From Pardosa pseudoannulata (Eukaryota > Arthropoda > Arachnida > Araneae > Lycosidae), in NCBI GenBank assembly GCA_032207245.1, contig CM063509.1:104552080-104616079 (forward strand): 64,000 nucleotides of DNA. The letters are read 5' to 3'. A model generated the notes under the pieces. That model was not told the DNA's origin, did not search any database, and saw nothing but the letters and a program-made list of their open reading frames with translations. Made by a program: the position numbers and the translations under genes. This document shows, piece after piece, positions 40,401-48,537 of the stretch; the first letter of the stretch is position 1; each line of letters begins with the position of its first letter.

Positions 40401-43400
40401 AGAGATGAAGAAGCTGATGAAATGATGGTAAATAATTATTTTAATTCTTGCTATATTTAATTTAAACTTTACCATATTTACATATTTGAAAATTAATATT
40501 TTTATACAATTCTAGGATTTAGAACGAGAACTTTTAGAAGAAAAGCAGAAACAAGAATTAGAAGCCCAAAACCGTGGAGCTTGGAATGAAGTTGACATTG
40601 ATGAAAAACCTGCAGAAATATCTGTATGTTATATACTGTTATCAATTATGATTTAGTAATCATTTGTTGGTATAATTTATTAAAAACTATAAAAATAAGA
40701 AAAGTAATATCTGGTGGTTTCTTTAAATCTTGGTTATAAAAACAACTACATCTTTAATACAAATTTGATCTTGAACCTGGGTTCCATGCCACCTTAGGTT
40801 TCCCAAGTGATTCCTTTTTGTTTAATCAAAATGCCAAAATTTTAGTAAAATTTAAATTTTTATAAAAGATATACAGTGAAACCTCTCTGAGCGGTCACAC
40901 CTCTGTACCGAGAATATTTGGCCGCTCTGAAGGGTTTTATTTACTATAAGATAATTACTATAATGCATGATATAAATAAGCCTGACATATATTTCTTATG
41001 TAAATGAAATTTAAAACTTATCTAAAGAGAAAATAGTACTTTATTTCATGTTTCTTTACATTTTTTAAAAAAATGCTACAATTTGTTTCTGTTTGTTCTG
41101 CAGTCTTCGTACTCCTTCAAAGTCAAATTCTTTTCATTAATGACTTTGTTGATTTCCGTTCTTCCACAGTTAAATAATTCAGCTAACTTTCTTGTTGATT
41201 TGCCATTCTCATATTCACGTAGAATTTCAATGCTCTGCTCAAGATTTAGAAAAACACATTTCGACATTGTTGCAACTCAGATCACTGACCAAGTAATGAA
41301 ATGAAACTGGTGTCAAAGACATTTTTGCTGACAGAGGTGCAATTCTTCCTTAACTTTACCAATTGGAATTCTAAACAAAGGCCCTAAGACACCTTCAATG
41401 CTTAATTGTCCAGTTCCTCCCTCAGTTTCTATGGATGGCACAATAGGAATTTCTTATCTGAAGGGTGTGGGGAGAATACAAAAGAAGTAACAGATGTAAT
41501 CTTTCTTAGAAGGGGGTTGGAGGACTGCGGGAATGGACTTCTCAGGTTATTCCTTTGTCTTATCTGACCATAAACCTGACTGAGTTTTTTCGGTCAAAAT
41601 TAAAGCATGGAGGGAGTAGAATTTCCTGAAAAATGAAAGGGGCAATCCCACTTGGTGGCCGTTTAGAGGGGGTCGGGTGGCTGCTGATATAGGTTATTTT
41701 GCCATAGAGCTATAAGTCGAAAAATCCGTGTCATGAAAAATTGGCTGTTTAGAAGGGTGGCTGCTTGAAGAAATTTCACTGTATAAGCCAATCCCCTCCC
41801 CTTAATTCAGCCCTGTGAAAAGTACCAAACATTCTTGGCTTATATGGGAAATTTTATGGTGTATAAACTGAAATCTCAATTGCTTCTTAATTTGATATTT
41901 AGCTAATAAACAGTATGAAGTCTCCCATTTATGTTACTAGACAGCATTAATGCAGAATGATGTATTTCTTTATCATGTTATTGATATTGTATTTATAAAC
42001 TGTGATGTATATAAAATTATTTAATTAAAGAGATTTATTTTATAGGTAAGAGAAAATGAACCTATATTAGAGGAAGAACCAGATATTAATCTTGGTATTG
42101 CTGGAGCACTGAAGTTAGCTATGAAAAAAGGTATATAATTTTGTAATTAGTGTATCAGTGGTTTTAGTTTTTGTCTTTACATAATTATGAAAATAATGTT
42201 CCAAAAATATTTTTAATTGTAATTTTTATTTTATGCACAGTAGAACCATTCTTAAATGAAATAAAAAATTCAATTTAGTCTAAACAAAATTTCTAAATAC
42301 AAGTCCTTTTTTTAAAACAAGGCTTTCAAGAATTATTTGAAATTATAAAAAAAAATGTATAAGCTACTACAATGTATTAATATTTCAACTAACAATTTTA
42401 TTAATTATCAATTTTCTTAATACTTTTTTTTTAAACATTAGTTGTGAAATTTTTTGTGTGAGATCAATATATCAATGAGTTATTAGTCATGGCTTGATTT
42501 TAGCAAAAGCATTAGTATTAGACTATTTGCTTTAAATTTTCCAATAAATTTATAAATTTTTCTCTGCTAAACAGCATGAAACTTTTAAACATATTTAAAG
42601 TGCTTTCTCTCTCTCTCTCTCTTTTTTAAAGCACAAAAAATGTATAAAATTTGATCACATCACTCAATAGTAGGTTATATCTGCAAATTTGTCTTAATAT
42701 TCTTTTTTAATTTAAAAATTATTTTGTATTTTATTTTTGAAATTTATATTTTCCATCTGAAGAAAAAAATTATAAGTGATCTTGTAAAGTATTCTAAAAT
42801 TTGATAAACAGTTGTCTGAAATTTAGTCTTAAAAGGTTAAATAAGTATGAAACAGGTAAGTTTATGAAATGATGTAGTGAAGCTTAAATTAATTTTTAAC
42901 AGATTTGAAAGTAATACATTTTGGTTTGCAATTGAAATTGAAAATATGTGTTTACATGTGTGTGTAATCAAATTATATTGTGAATTATTTAAATTATATT
43001 GGTTTTTTGCTTTGGTGGAACTCCAGATTTTTAATGTGGGGTCTCAATCACCCATGTTCAAGTACTTAAAAATGGAAATGTGTTTTTATTTATTGGAAAA
43101 GTCATTGGAAACATAAAAGTGTGAGATTTTAGAGAAGATATTTATAATTATTAATTTTTTTATCTTGAGTACTTATGTATTTTTATGTTTCAGGATACTT
43201 GGATAAGGAAGGTAAAAAATTGTCCAGTGCTCCAAGAACTAGTCAGTTGCAAGCTCAGTCATACACTATAGAGGAAAAATTTTAGTAAGTTTTTTTTATA
43301 TTGTTTTATGTATCTTAATATTTTGTATTATTTTAATACTTTATATATAATATATATAAAGTCATCGATGTCATAAAGAAAGGGTTGTGAGTTTGAAGCT

Positions 43401-46400
43401 TGAGCTGGCCAAAGATCTGACATGTTTGTTAATGGTGGGGGGGTGCACATGTAATAAGTTCCTGGTTACAATCTCCTCCAAGTTCAAATGATACCTCTGG
43501 AAGTGGCAAGCTAAGCCCAGATATATTATGCTTGGTCTCTTTATTACAAGGCACATCCAAAAAGTAAGTTTCCCGATGTTTTCCCCTTTAAAGTAAACAT
43601 TATTAGCCATGTCAATTACATGTGCATAACAGATCTATGACGTATTAATCATTTGCCAGCTGGACAAGTCCCGGTTCGTGCCAGTAGCAGGGTAGCAGTG
43701 GTCCGAAATGGAAACTCTAATTCCTTCTCCCGCTGCATGCAAGGCTCGGTCAGTGATCTTGGATGCACAAAGCATTGCGCTAATTGAAATTCATCGTCAG
43801 TTCTGTCAGGTCTATGAGCCGAAACTAACGCCGAACACAAAATTCACCGCTTAAGAGCAGCACTTACATTTTTGCTATGGTATCACGATGACAGCAACGA
43901 CTTCCTCAACAGGATAGTGGATATTTGGTCAGGGCCAAATTCAAACAGATGCTGTTGGTACAGAAAGGGGTGTGCACAGTGTTCTGGGACAGGAAGGCTG
44001 GTTCCATTCACAGGTGGCAGAGTTCTACGACAGAGGTATACAAAAGTTGATCCCGCAATACTACAACTGTCTCAATTCTGGTGGTGGCTATGTTGAAGAA
44101 TAGCTGAAACATTGCTGTACTTGTTGCCAATAAATATGTCCGTGAAAGTGTGAGTTCTTTTTTTCTTTTAAATAGGGAAACTTACTTTCTGGATATGCCT
44201 CGTATAAACTGTAAGGACCTAGCAGGGCAATGTTACTAGCATTCTTTAAGCAGTGCATGTTCATAGCATTCTTTAAGCTACATATGCTTCCTGGGTGGTG
44301 CTAAATGAGTAATAGCTTTGCAGCCATATTTGACATAAAAATATCAAGCTGCATTACAAAAATAATAATAAAAAGAATACTTAAATAAGCTATGTGGGAT
44401 AAAAAGCAATCCATTATATAATTTAATTCAGTCTATTAAAGATAAATCAGATATCATAGGAAGATATGTTTAAGAATCATATTTGATATATTAACCCATC
44501 AATGCCCAGCATTCTTGAGGACAATCAAAAAAGGGTTAGTAGACTTTTTATGTTTTCTCGAAACTTTTCTTTCTTTTTAGTGAAAATAAATATTAATCTT
44601 ATGAATATGATATTATCTATAAATTTGTCATTTTGATCAACATTTTATAATTTTCAAGCTTAGAATAGGAACTTTCTCTGAACGTACACTGCCTGAAATA
44701 ATGGGGGAATAGCCATATCTTTAATAAATCATCCCTTTACAGTAGTTTGCTCATATATTATAGCATATAAATAACTTATCGCAAAGTTTTCCCTAATTTT
44801 TTTAATGACATCTTATGATATTTTAAAATGACACCTCTGCACTCATGACTTGATGTCATATTTAAAGGTGTTTAAATTTCAAATTTTGTTTTACTTCCTG
44901 GTGTCTATAATAGCTTCTATGTTAGATATTTACTAATATTTAGTCATCAGAAATATCCGGGCATTATGGGTTAAGTTTAACTTCTGAGTTTTCGATTTTG
45001 GAGTTTCAGTTTGTTTTCAAAGCTCAAGTCCTGATCAAAAAACAGCAGCATGTAAAAATTTTATTTTGCAGTAAAGGACTTTAAATAAATTAATCACATT
45101 TTTTTTTGTTAGATCAATTATAAATTGTATTTAGTTAGTGTTGTATTCTAATATATTTGTCAATATTTAATATTTAATTTCATTTTAATTTTTCAGTGAA
45201 GATGATAAATTTGGAAAGAGAGATAGATACACTGGCCCTGTACAAGAGTTTAGAGAAAAATCAAATTATAAGCCAGATGTAAAGCTTGAATATATTGATG
45301 ATAGTGGACGTTTGTTAACAGCAAAAGAAGCTTTTCGTTATTTATCTCACAAATTCCATGGCAAGGGTCCTGGGAAAAACAAAGTAGATAAAAGAATGAA
45401 AAAGTTAGAACAAGATACGGTAAGTTCATTCTGTTAAAAATCTGTTCTATTTCAGTTTGTCTATTTTTCATCCAACAAAAAATTGTTTGTGGTTATGGAA
45501 ATATAATTCTTGCCTAGCTTTTTAAATTTAATTTAATGCAATTTTTTTTTTATTGCTTTAAAATATTTCTCTAGTGTCTAATCTTTAAATATTGATCCTG
45601 GATCAATATTTAAAGATTTGGTAAACATCTCTTTTAACTGCTATTGGATCCAACCCCCCAGTAGCTGATCTGGATTCTTCTATAGATTCTTTCTTTCTTC
45701 TTTTTGTGTACTAAAATGATTTGATGAGAAAATAGTGAACAAATGGTATATATTTTTATAATGTGTGTTTTTAACCTACTACAAAGTTAAAATAGTATCC
45801 CTGCTGGATAGTGCAGTTGTTGCACCATAGAATAAAAGTTTAACATTTTAAAATAAAATTGTTGAGTTTATTCAAGCAATACATCTTTCGTACTCTCCTG
45901 CCAAAGTTTTTTACATTAGCTCATATAATATATAATGCTGTGAGTGTGCAAGTACCACCAGCCTGTCGGTAGTGATAAGAATTTGTCTTGTAGACATTGT
46001 AGAATTGAAACTGAGTTATCTAAAACAGTTATATAAAAATAGTTCAGCTAAGCAAAAATTGATTTTGGTACTCACAAATTTGCCAAATGTTAGAGAAGAA
46101 ATGAGGATATTTTGCCAGAAGTTGTATTTAGGGATAGAATCATCTAAAATTTATTTTGGAATATAATTATTAAGTTGGTTAGGTACAGGATTGTAAAAAA
46201 CCCACCTACCCAGAAAAACCTGTGCAGGTTTTTCTGGGTAAAACCCAGTATAAAAAACTCAATAAAATCCACTCTAAAACGGGTTTTATTGGGTTTTTTA
46301 GAAACTGATGATATTGTTATTTATTTTCAGAAACTGTTATCTAAGTTTTTTACCATCTTTCAATTTTAAAGAATTATTCTGTAGAATTATATATAAAGTC

Positions 46401-47959
46401 TATCAAAATTCAGAAAAATATTTGCAAATCTATGGTAAATCCAACATAACAATTTAGAAAATTTTTAATTCTTTTGTCACCAAGAAAGGGATAGGGTGGA
46501 AATCCCCCCCCCTTTCTCTTCTTTCATTGTGAAAAACAGGTTGTGTTGACTGTTGAGAAATTACCTTACTTTTTTCCTGGGCTTGACTTTTTTTTTTTTT
46601 TTTTTTTTTTTGCTACACACTGATTGCCTATTACCTTTTGACAAAAATTTTAAAAAATTGCAAAAATGTTTTTTTAAATAGAGAAAGTATAGAGATAAAA
46701 AGTATTCCTTTGTTTAAATAACATTCAAATATGTGGTATATGTCAATATATAACATTTTGTGTGGGATGTCAGAGTAAACTTTTTTAGTCTTTACACTGA
46801 TTTTTTGTATTAAATTATAATTTCTTGAATATTAAGTTAATAAAAATATAATCAGTTTTAGCAATTTAATCTTTTCTGAAATAAGGTACTTCCCCTGCCC
46901 TCTCCTCTTAAAACTAGACCCCAATAAAACCCAGAAAAACCCACCCAAGATGGGTTTTTTGCAACTCTGGTTAGGTATAGTTGAAATATCAATACACACA
47001 CATTTATTTATATATAATATGCACATATATTAGAGTAAATGTATAAGAAAATAATTTTCTTTTTCCAGAGGTTAAAGCAGATGAGCTCTACTGATACTCC
47101 TCTTAATACAGTGAAATTACTGCAAGCTAAACAGAAGGAAACACAATCACCATATATTGTCCTTAGTGGTGGAAATAAAACCCTCACTCAGTATGTATTT
47201 TTTGTCATTTCTTTTCAAAATAGTTTTGAAATTTGGTTTTAGTTTAAGTTCTAGATAAGCAGCATTATTATAACTATTAAATGATAAATTGTTTGTTTCA
47301 TCTGTATATGAAGATTATTAAAAAGTTTAAAAAGTCTGGTCATGCGATGCATAATTATTAGCAAGCATTGTGGCTTAGTTGTTAGCATTCAAGTCATATT
47401 TAACTAGCAGTTATACCTTTTATTTAAATCTAAATAAATGTCAGCAGTCTTTGGACAAGAAAATCAGTTTATAAAGAATTATTTTATTTAAGTAAATTTA
47501 TCATTGATAATTTGCATGAAATTCACATACATTTTTATAGTTTTAAAATGAAAAGTAACTTTTAATTTTAAATTAATTTTTATGAAATCTTATTGATAAA
47601 AGTGAATGTAAAATTTTTTGTATTACATTTTATATCTTAACACATTGAAGACAGGAGACGAGAATTACCATCTTTTATTTTTCAACTGTTGGCGACAGAT
47701 GACAGAAATTCACGTTTTTTGGATTTTTTTTTTAATTATTATTTTAACAAAAAATGTGCTGGGACTGAAGCTAGACACTTTTCAGCACATAATGTCTTCA
47801 ATGTGTTCTTATAATTTTGTCTTGTTAAGTCTTAACTAATTCTATAGCTTATTCTATTTGTACTGTATCAACTGTATTTGACTTTCTGTGTCCATGTAAA
47901 TTTTCCTCTTAATTTTTTTTTCTTTTTTCAGGACTATGATATCCAAAACAAAACTGTAA
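11289..47959 (+). CDS. SART1: SART1 (U4/U6.U5 tri-snRNP-associated protein 1), 21 coding exons
   Basis: SART1 (yeast Snu66 homologue) is a nuclear protein of the U4/U6.U5 tri-snRNP, needed to form the active spliceosome. Coding exons: 11289-11889, 14457-14499, 16535-16590, 19567-19717, 24018-24123, 26134-26208, 26374-26470, 28370-28509, 29394-29466, 30640-30719, 31132-31191, 33648-33754, 36207-36271, 36357-36481, 40260-40427, 40516-40623, 42046-42130, 43194-43284, 45197-45419, 47069-47190, 47932-47959. All introns are GT-AG and the phases close, giving 867 residues (human about 800). Visible parts: N-terminal [12 protein letters not shown] and an Arg/Ser/Lys-rich tract (1-80), a Hub1-interaction-like block [17 protein letters not shown] (210-226), [47 protein letters not shown] block (here [14 protein letters not shown]), a [15 protein letters not shown] block near 790, and the tail [19 protein letters not shown] fixes the start, although the frame is open upstream to 11226. 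Identification is by recalled family similarity, with no search run. Confidence 0.95.
12131..12760. repeat. ~200 bp tandem repeat in SART1 intron 1, with an insertion
   Basis: AATATTTACCAGA recurs near 12143, 12343 and 12544. Each unit includes TTTGATGAGTGTTTAGTCAT. The third copy is broken at about 12583-12735 by an unrelated, more GC-rich insert, after which the unit phrase CCTTTTCAATCTAAAA resumes. The rest of intron 1 (11890-14456) is AT-rich with a TA/CA microsatellite at 13237-13290. Confidence 0.8.
14457..14499 (+). CDS. SART1: SART1 coding exon 2 (43 nt)
   Basis: Short exon for residues 201-214, ending in SISET, the first half of the Hub1-interaction-like motif. Acceptor TTTCAG, donor GTGAGT. 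Both phases fit exons 1 and 3. Confidence 0.9.
15343..15834 (-). mobile_element. hAT remnant A in SART1 intron 2
   Basis: The inverted ends are CAGGGATG and CATCCCTG, flanked by a perfect 8 bp duplication GTCAAGAA (15335-15342 and 15835-15842). The minus strand at 15465-15647 keeps a hAT C-terminal fragment ([20 protein letters not shown]). It is the same family as the copy at 61388-61870. Confidence 0.92.
15816..16505. repeat. ~350 bp tandem duplication that copied a hAT end
   Basis: Sequence from 15816 (TGTAGTTTGCCCATCCCTGG) onward repeats from 16167, with small differences and an extra 8 bp AGAGAACT. Copy one ends in a TA run (about 16130-16166). The repeated block includes the last bases of the hAT element and its right target duplication. 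Confidence 0.9.
16535..16590 (+). CDS. SART1: SART1 coding exon 3 (56 nt)
   Basis: Residues 215-233, [15 protein letters not shown] and onward. It completes the motif split by intron 2. Donor GTAAGC. Confidence 0.92.
17500..19080 (-). pseudogene. BEL/Pao gag remnant in SART1 intron 3
   Basis: The minus-strand ORF 18681-19070 reads [34 protein letters not shown] and KKFQYL, the gag (DUF1759-type) signature of BEL/Pao elements. After a frameshift, [20 protein letters not shown] and [15 protein letters not shown] continue below 18681. Weak, broken gag-like frames seem to extend towards 17500. No LTR is seen. Confidence 0.75.
19567..19717 (+). CDS. SART1: SART1 coding exon 4
   Basis: Residues 234-283, including the charged helix [20 protein letters not shown], which corresponds to the ELREKLAAAKEKR stretch of human SART1. 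Confidence 0.92.
20155..21120 (-). pseudogene. Possible piggyBac-like remnant in SART1 intron 4
   Basis: TTAACCCTTTCTGGCACG at 20155 looks like a piggyBac end beside its TTAA site. Minus-strand frames near 20990 read [15 protein letters not shown], similar to the KWKDKR stretch of piggyBac transposases, but are soon interrupted. No matching right end was found. Confidence 0.35.
21742..21845. repeat. (TA)n microsatellite and T run
   Basis: About 25 TA units at 21743-21792, then a run of about 23 T, in SART1 intron 4. Confidence 0.9.
22990..23790 (-). pseudogene. Mariner transposase remnant in SART1 intron 4
   Basis: Minus-strand frames give [54 protein letters not shown] and, nearer 23090, a KWQNR...KCVKEW...GDKG tail. 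These match the helix-turn-helix, the VPKLL linker and the C-terminal region of mariner transposases. Stops and deletions remove the catalytic centre. Confidence 0.75.
24018..24123 (+). CDS. SART1: SART1 coding exon 5
   Basis: Residues 284-319, with [17 protein letters not shown] and ending in ERAEKR. The donor GT at 24124 is followed by AAAA, which is weaker than the other donors, but the junction with exon 6 rebuilds the conserved [16 protein letters not shown] block in frame. Confidence 0.9.
25420..25800 (-). mobile_element. tRNA-derived SINE in SART1 intron 5
   Basis: Reading the minus strand, the head has an A-box-like TAGTTTAGTAGG (25770-25781), an anticodon-loop-like CTCATAAC, and a B-box-like GGGTTACAGGTTAG near 25735. 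The body is richer in GC than the intron. A diverged relative lies at 43365-44320. A 107-codon minus-strand ORF (25408-25731) runs through it by chance or as a relic. Confidence 0.65.
26134..26208 (+). CDS. SART1: SART1 coding exon 6
   Basis: Residues 320-344, [20 protein letters not shown], one of the most conserved SART1 blocks. It has 25 whole codons. Confidence 0.93.
26374..26470 (+). CDS. SART1: SART1 coding exon 7
   Basis: Residues 345-376, with [16 protein letters not shown] and VLTLKDKG. It follows exon 6 across a short intron of 165 bases. Confidence 0.93.
28370..28509 (+). CDS. SART1: SART1 coding exon 8
   Basis: Residues 377-423, [19 protein letters not shown] then [19 protein letters not shown], matching human VLQEEEDVLVNVNLVDKER and KKKPDYLPY. 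Confidence 0.93.
29394..29466 (+). CDS. SART1: SART1 coding exon 9
   Basis: Residues 424-447, containing [17 protein letters not shown], which corresponds to ILSKYDEELEGE in human. Confidence 0.92.
29642..29757. repeat. Imperfect inverted repeat (hairpin) in SART1 intron 9
   Basis: ATGTTAGTGGCTTTGTGGAG (from 29653) pairs imperfectly with CTACAGCAAAGCCATCAACAT (29733-29753). Inner arms AAACCT and AGGTTT also pair. It may be a small foldback element. Confidence 0.45.
30241..30285 (+). mobile_element. 45 bp 5'-truncated SINE with 14 bp target duplication
   Basis: The flanks TCTTTCAAATGGAA at 30227-30240 and 30286-30299 are identical. The insert ends in TAGCACTCCAAACCAAAC, the same 3' tail as the full-length SINE at 51180-51365 (minus strand). 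It is a very short retroposed 3' end. Confidence 0.85.
30640..30719 (+). CDS. SART1: SART1 coding exon 10
   Basis: Residues 448-474, with [19 protein letters not shown], a predicted helix equivalent to human RERELEEIRAKLRLQ. Confidence 0.92.
31132..31191 (+). CDS. SART1: SART1 coding exon 11
   Basis: Residues 475-494, ending [11 protein letters not shown], equivalent to human LASEYLTPEEM. It has 20 whole codons. Confidence 0.92.
32527..33190. mobile_element. tRNA-like SINE head and GC-richer retroelement relic in SART1 intron 11
   Basis: GGGAGTAGTGCTTTGTGC (near 32548) and GGTCTGAGTTTAATCC (near 32579) resemble A and B boxes. Downstream, 32760-33190 is markedly richer in GC than the intron and holds a 67-codon minus-strand ORF (32902-33105, [20 protein letters not shown]). 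The family is not identified, and these may be two adjacent elements. Confidence 0.4.
33648..33754 (+). CDS. SART1: SART1 coding exon 12
   Basis: Residues 495-529, [20 protein letters not shown] then DLLPD. The acceptor after CTTCAG gives M-V-Q-F-K across the junction, like human MVTFKK. A second AG six bases on (after GTGCAG) would drop V and Q. Confidence 0.88.
34415..34475. repeat. (TA)n microsatellite
   Basis: About 30 TA units at the edge of the dispersed repeat that follows in SART1 intron 12. Confidence 0.95.
34476..34940 (+). repeat. Dispersed repeat X, copy 1 (SART1 intron 12)
   Basis: A block of about 465 bp whose reverse complement recurs at 56415-56925. Shared phrases include GACAGTGTCAGAA versus the complement of TTCTGACACTGTC, and GATGACTATTATTGCTGATC versus its complement GATCAGCAATAATAGTCATC. 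It abuts a TA microsatellite. The family is unknown. Confidence 0.75.
36207..36271 (+). CDS. SART1: SART1 coding exon 13
   Basis: Residues 530-551, [20 protein letters not shown]. The basic stretch matches the GRRRVSE region of human SART1. Confidence 0.88.
36357..36481 (+). CDS. SART1: SART1 coding exon 14
   Basis: Residues 552-593, an acidic segment followed by [18 protein letters not shown], a likely coiled-coil helix. Intron 13 is only 85 bases. Confidence 0.9.
37165..37957 (+). mobile_element. hAT remnant in SART1 intron 14, perfect TSD
   Basis: The inverted ends CAGGGTTGG and CCAACCCTG are flanked by TTTACAAT (37157-37164 and 37958-37965). The plus strand at 37395-37577 keeps a hAT C-terminal fragment ([31 protein letters not shown]). 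Long TTTAAAT-rich subterminal repeats are present. Confidence 0.93.
38755..39510. mobile_element. Possible degraded element rich in GTCATGG
   Basis: Repeated GGAAAGTCATGG-type phrases cluster at 38755-38872 and again at 39440-39497, as in subterminal repeats of old DNA transposons. No clean ends or target duplication were found. Confidence 0.35.
40260..40427 (+). CDS. SART1: SART1 coding exon 15
   Basis: Residues 594-649, holding [20 protein letters not shown], almost identical to the human block ([18 protein letters not shown]) and a diagnostic SART1 signature. Confidence 0.95.
40516..40623 (+). CDS. SART1: SART1 coding exon 16
   Basis: Residues 650-685, [20 protein letters not shown] then [10 protein letters not shown]. 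The last part matches human GWSTVNLDEE. Confidence 0.92.
40874..41781 (-). mobile_element. pogo/Tigger-like element, copy 1 (SART1 intron 16)
   Basis: Its ends begin CAGTGAAACCTCTCTGAGCG on the left and, complemented, CAGTGAAATTTCTTCAAGCA on the right, flanked by TA (40872-40873, 41782-41783). The minus-strand ORF 41076-41267 (63 codons) reads [20 protein letters not shown] and [15 protein letters not shown], a CENP-B/pogo N-terminal helix-turn-helix. The DDE catalytic part is absent, so the element is non-autonomous. Confidence 0.88.
42046..42130 (+). CDS. SART1: SART1 coding exon 17
   Basis: Residues 686-713, with [19 protein letters not shown], equivalent to human ILDEEPIVNRGLAAALLL. Confidence 0.92.
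42046..42130 (+). other. Introns 14-18 summary
   Basis: Apart from the elements listed at 37165, 38755, 40874 and 43365, these introns are AT-rich with poly-A or poly-T runs (39532-39558) and a short (CT)n at about 42606-42622. No RNA gene was seen. Confidence 0.4.
43194..43284 (+). CDS. SART1: SART1 coding exon 18
   Basis: Residues 714-743, [20 protein letters not shown] and SYTIEEKF. It corresponds to the variable stretch before human YCIEDK. Confidence 0.91.
43365..44320 (+). mobile_element. tRNA-derived SINE interrupted by a mariner (SART1 intron 18)
   Basis: The head TGTCATAAAGAAAGGG then TTGTGAGTTTGAAGC, and the body phrase AATGATACCTCTGGAAGTGG, match the SINE at 25420-25800 (AATGATACCTCTAGGGATGG on its sense strand). 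After the mariner at 43547-44202 the SINE resumes (ACCTAGCAGGGCAATG, TATGCTTCCTGGGTGG). Confidence 0.65.
43547..44202 (+). mobile_element. Internally deleted mariner, nested in a SINE
   Basis: The ends CAAGGCACATCCAAAAAGTA and, complemented, CGAGGCATATCCAGAAAGTA are flanked by TA (43545-43546, 44203-44204). Plus-strand frames give [13 protein letters not shown] near 43787 and [20 protein letters not shown] then SGGGYVEE near 44020, the N- and C-terminal signatures of mariner transposase. The middle, with the catalytic residues, is deleted. Confidence 0.88.
44495..44970. mobile_element. piggyBac-type miniature element at TTAA
   Basis: The ends CCCATCAATGCCCAG and, complemented, CCCATAATGCCCGG are flanked by TTAA at 44491-44494 and 44971-44974. 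It has no transposase. The exact TTAA on both sides is the piggyBac hallmark. Confidence 0.85.
45197..45419 (+). CDS. SART1: SART1 coding exon 19
   Basis: Residues 744-818, the longest internal exon. It contains [20 protein letters not shown] and [17 protein letters not shown], matching the human C-terminal core (YKPDVKIEYVDETGRKLTPK). Confidence 0.95.
45580..45618. repeat. 39 bp palindrome, 19 bp perfect arms
   Basis: AATCTTTAAATATTGATCC (45580-45598), one centre T, then its exact complement (45600-45618), in SART1 intron 19 about 160 bases after the donor. It could form a strong hairpin in the pre-mRNA. Confidence 0.95.
46186..46969. mobile_element. hAT-type non-autonomous element in SART1 intron 19, perfect TSD
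   Basis: The ends CAGGATTGTAAAAAACCCAC and, complemented, CAGAGTTGCAAAAAACCCAT are flanked by GTTAGGTA (46178-46185 and 46970-46977). GGGTTTT/AAAACCC subterminal inverted repeats lie inside each end. No transposase fragment was recognised. A right-end relative lies at about 60530-60716. Confidence 0.9.
47069..47190 (+). CDS. SART1: SART1 coding exon 20
   Basis: Residues 819-858, [20 protein letters not shown] then [13 protein letters not shown]. It matches human KKMSSSDTPLGTVALLQEKQ and PYIVLSGSGK. Confidence 0.94.
47641..47805. mobile_element. 165 bp foldback element, possibly piggyBac-type
   Basis: The ends CACATTGAAGACAGGAG and, complemented, CACATTGAAGACATTATG share 13 bases. TTAA precedes the left end (47637-47640), but the right flank is TTCT, so the site duplication is lost or the class is wrong. 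It lies in SART1 intron 20. Confidence 0.55.
47932..47959 (+). CDS. SART1: SART1 coding exon 21 with stop
   Basis: Residues 859-867, TMISKTKL, and stop TAA at 47957-47959. Human SART1 ends in a similar short tail (ANTITK). The acceptor is preceded by a long T/C run. Confidence 0.9.
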
Positions 47960-48023
47960 AGTAGAAGGAAAATATTTTTAATCATCTTTTCATAATGTGT
48001 TATGCTACATTTATCATTGTAAA

Positions 48024-48029
48024 AATAAA
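48024..48029 (+). terminator. SART1 polyadenylation signal AATAAA
   Basis: An AATAAA hexamer lies 65 bases after the SART1 stop codon, in a short AT-rich 3' UTR. It is the first such hexamer after the stop. Confidence 0.6.
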
Positions 48030-48412
48030 AAAAGTTTATAAAAGAATTTTGATGTTTTTCATTTATTTGTGTACATATTTTTAACACTTGGTTAACTTAA
48101 ACGTTAACCAAGACATTTTTTTTACAAATATTTAATTCAATTCCAAATTGTATAAAAGCCAAAATTTGGGGTGGGGCAAAATTCCTGTAATATTCAAATA
48201 TGTTGCTAAGCTGTTATGCCAAATGATTTTTAATTGTAATGCTGTAAAGTAAAACACTAGAAGCTATTAATATTTTCCTACCTTTTTTTTAAAAAAATCT
48301 TATGCATTGCATAATATTTTGTTAATGAAAAAATAGACATTTGAACAGTAATTTTAAATTGTATGCTTAGGTTTTTAAACCAAGTGACTTTCAGAATCTA
48401 AAAAAATTTAAT

Positions 48413-48537
48413 TTTCTAAGAAATAAAGGGCTTTATCTTTTTTAATTTTTGAGGGTCTCAAATTTTAGTAGGTTATTCTAAGAAATAAAGGGCTTTATCT
48501 TTTTTAATTTTTGAGGGTCTCAAATTTTAGTAGGTTA
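48413..48537. repeat. 62 bp direct repeat, two copies
   Basis: AAATAAAGGGCTTTATC occurs at 48421 and 48483 with identical surroundings. The copies show no visible difference, so the duplication is recent. Confidence 0.9.

Noticed and set aside
47360..47420. tRNA-like A box (GTGGCTTAGTTGTTAGCATT)
   Set aside because: No acceptor stem or convincing B box. At best a SINE head fragment, not a tRNA gene.
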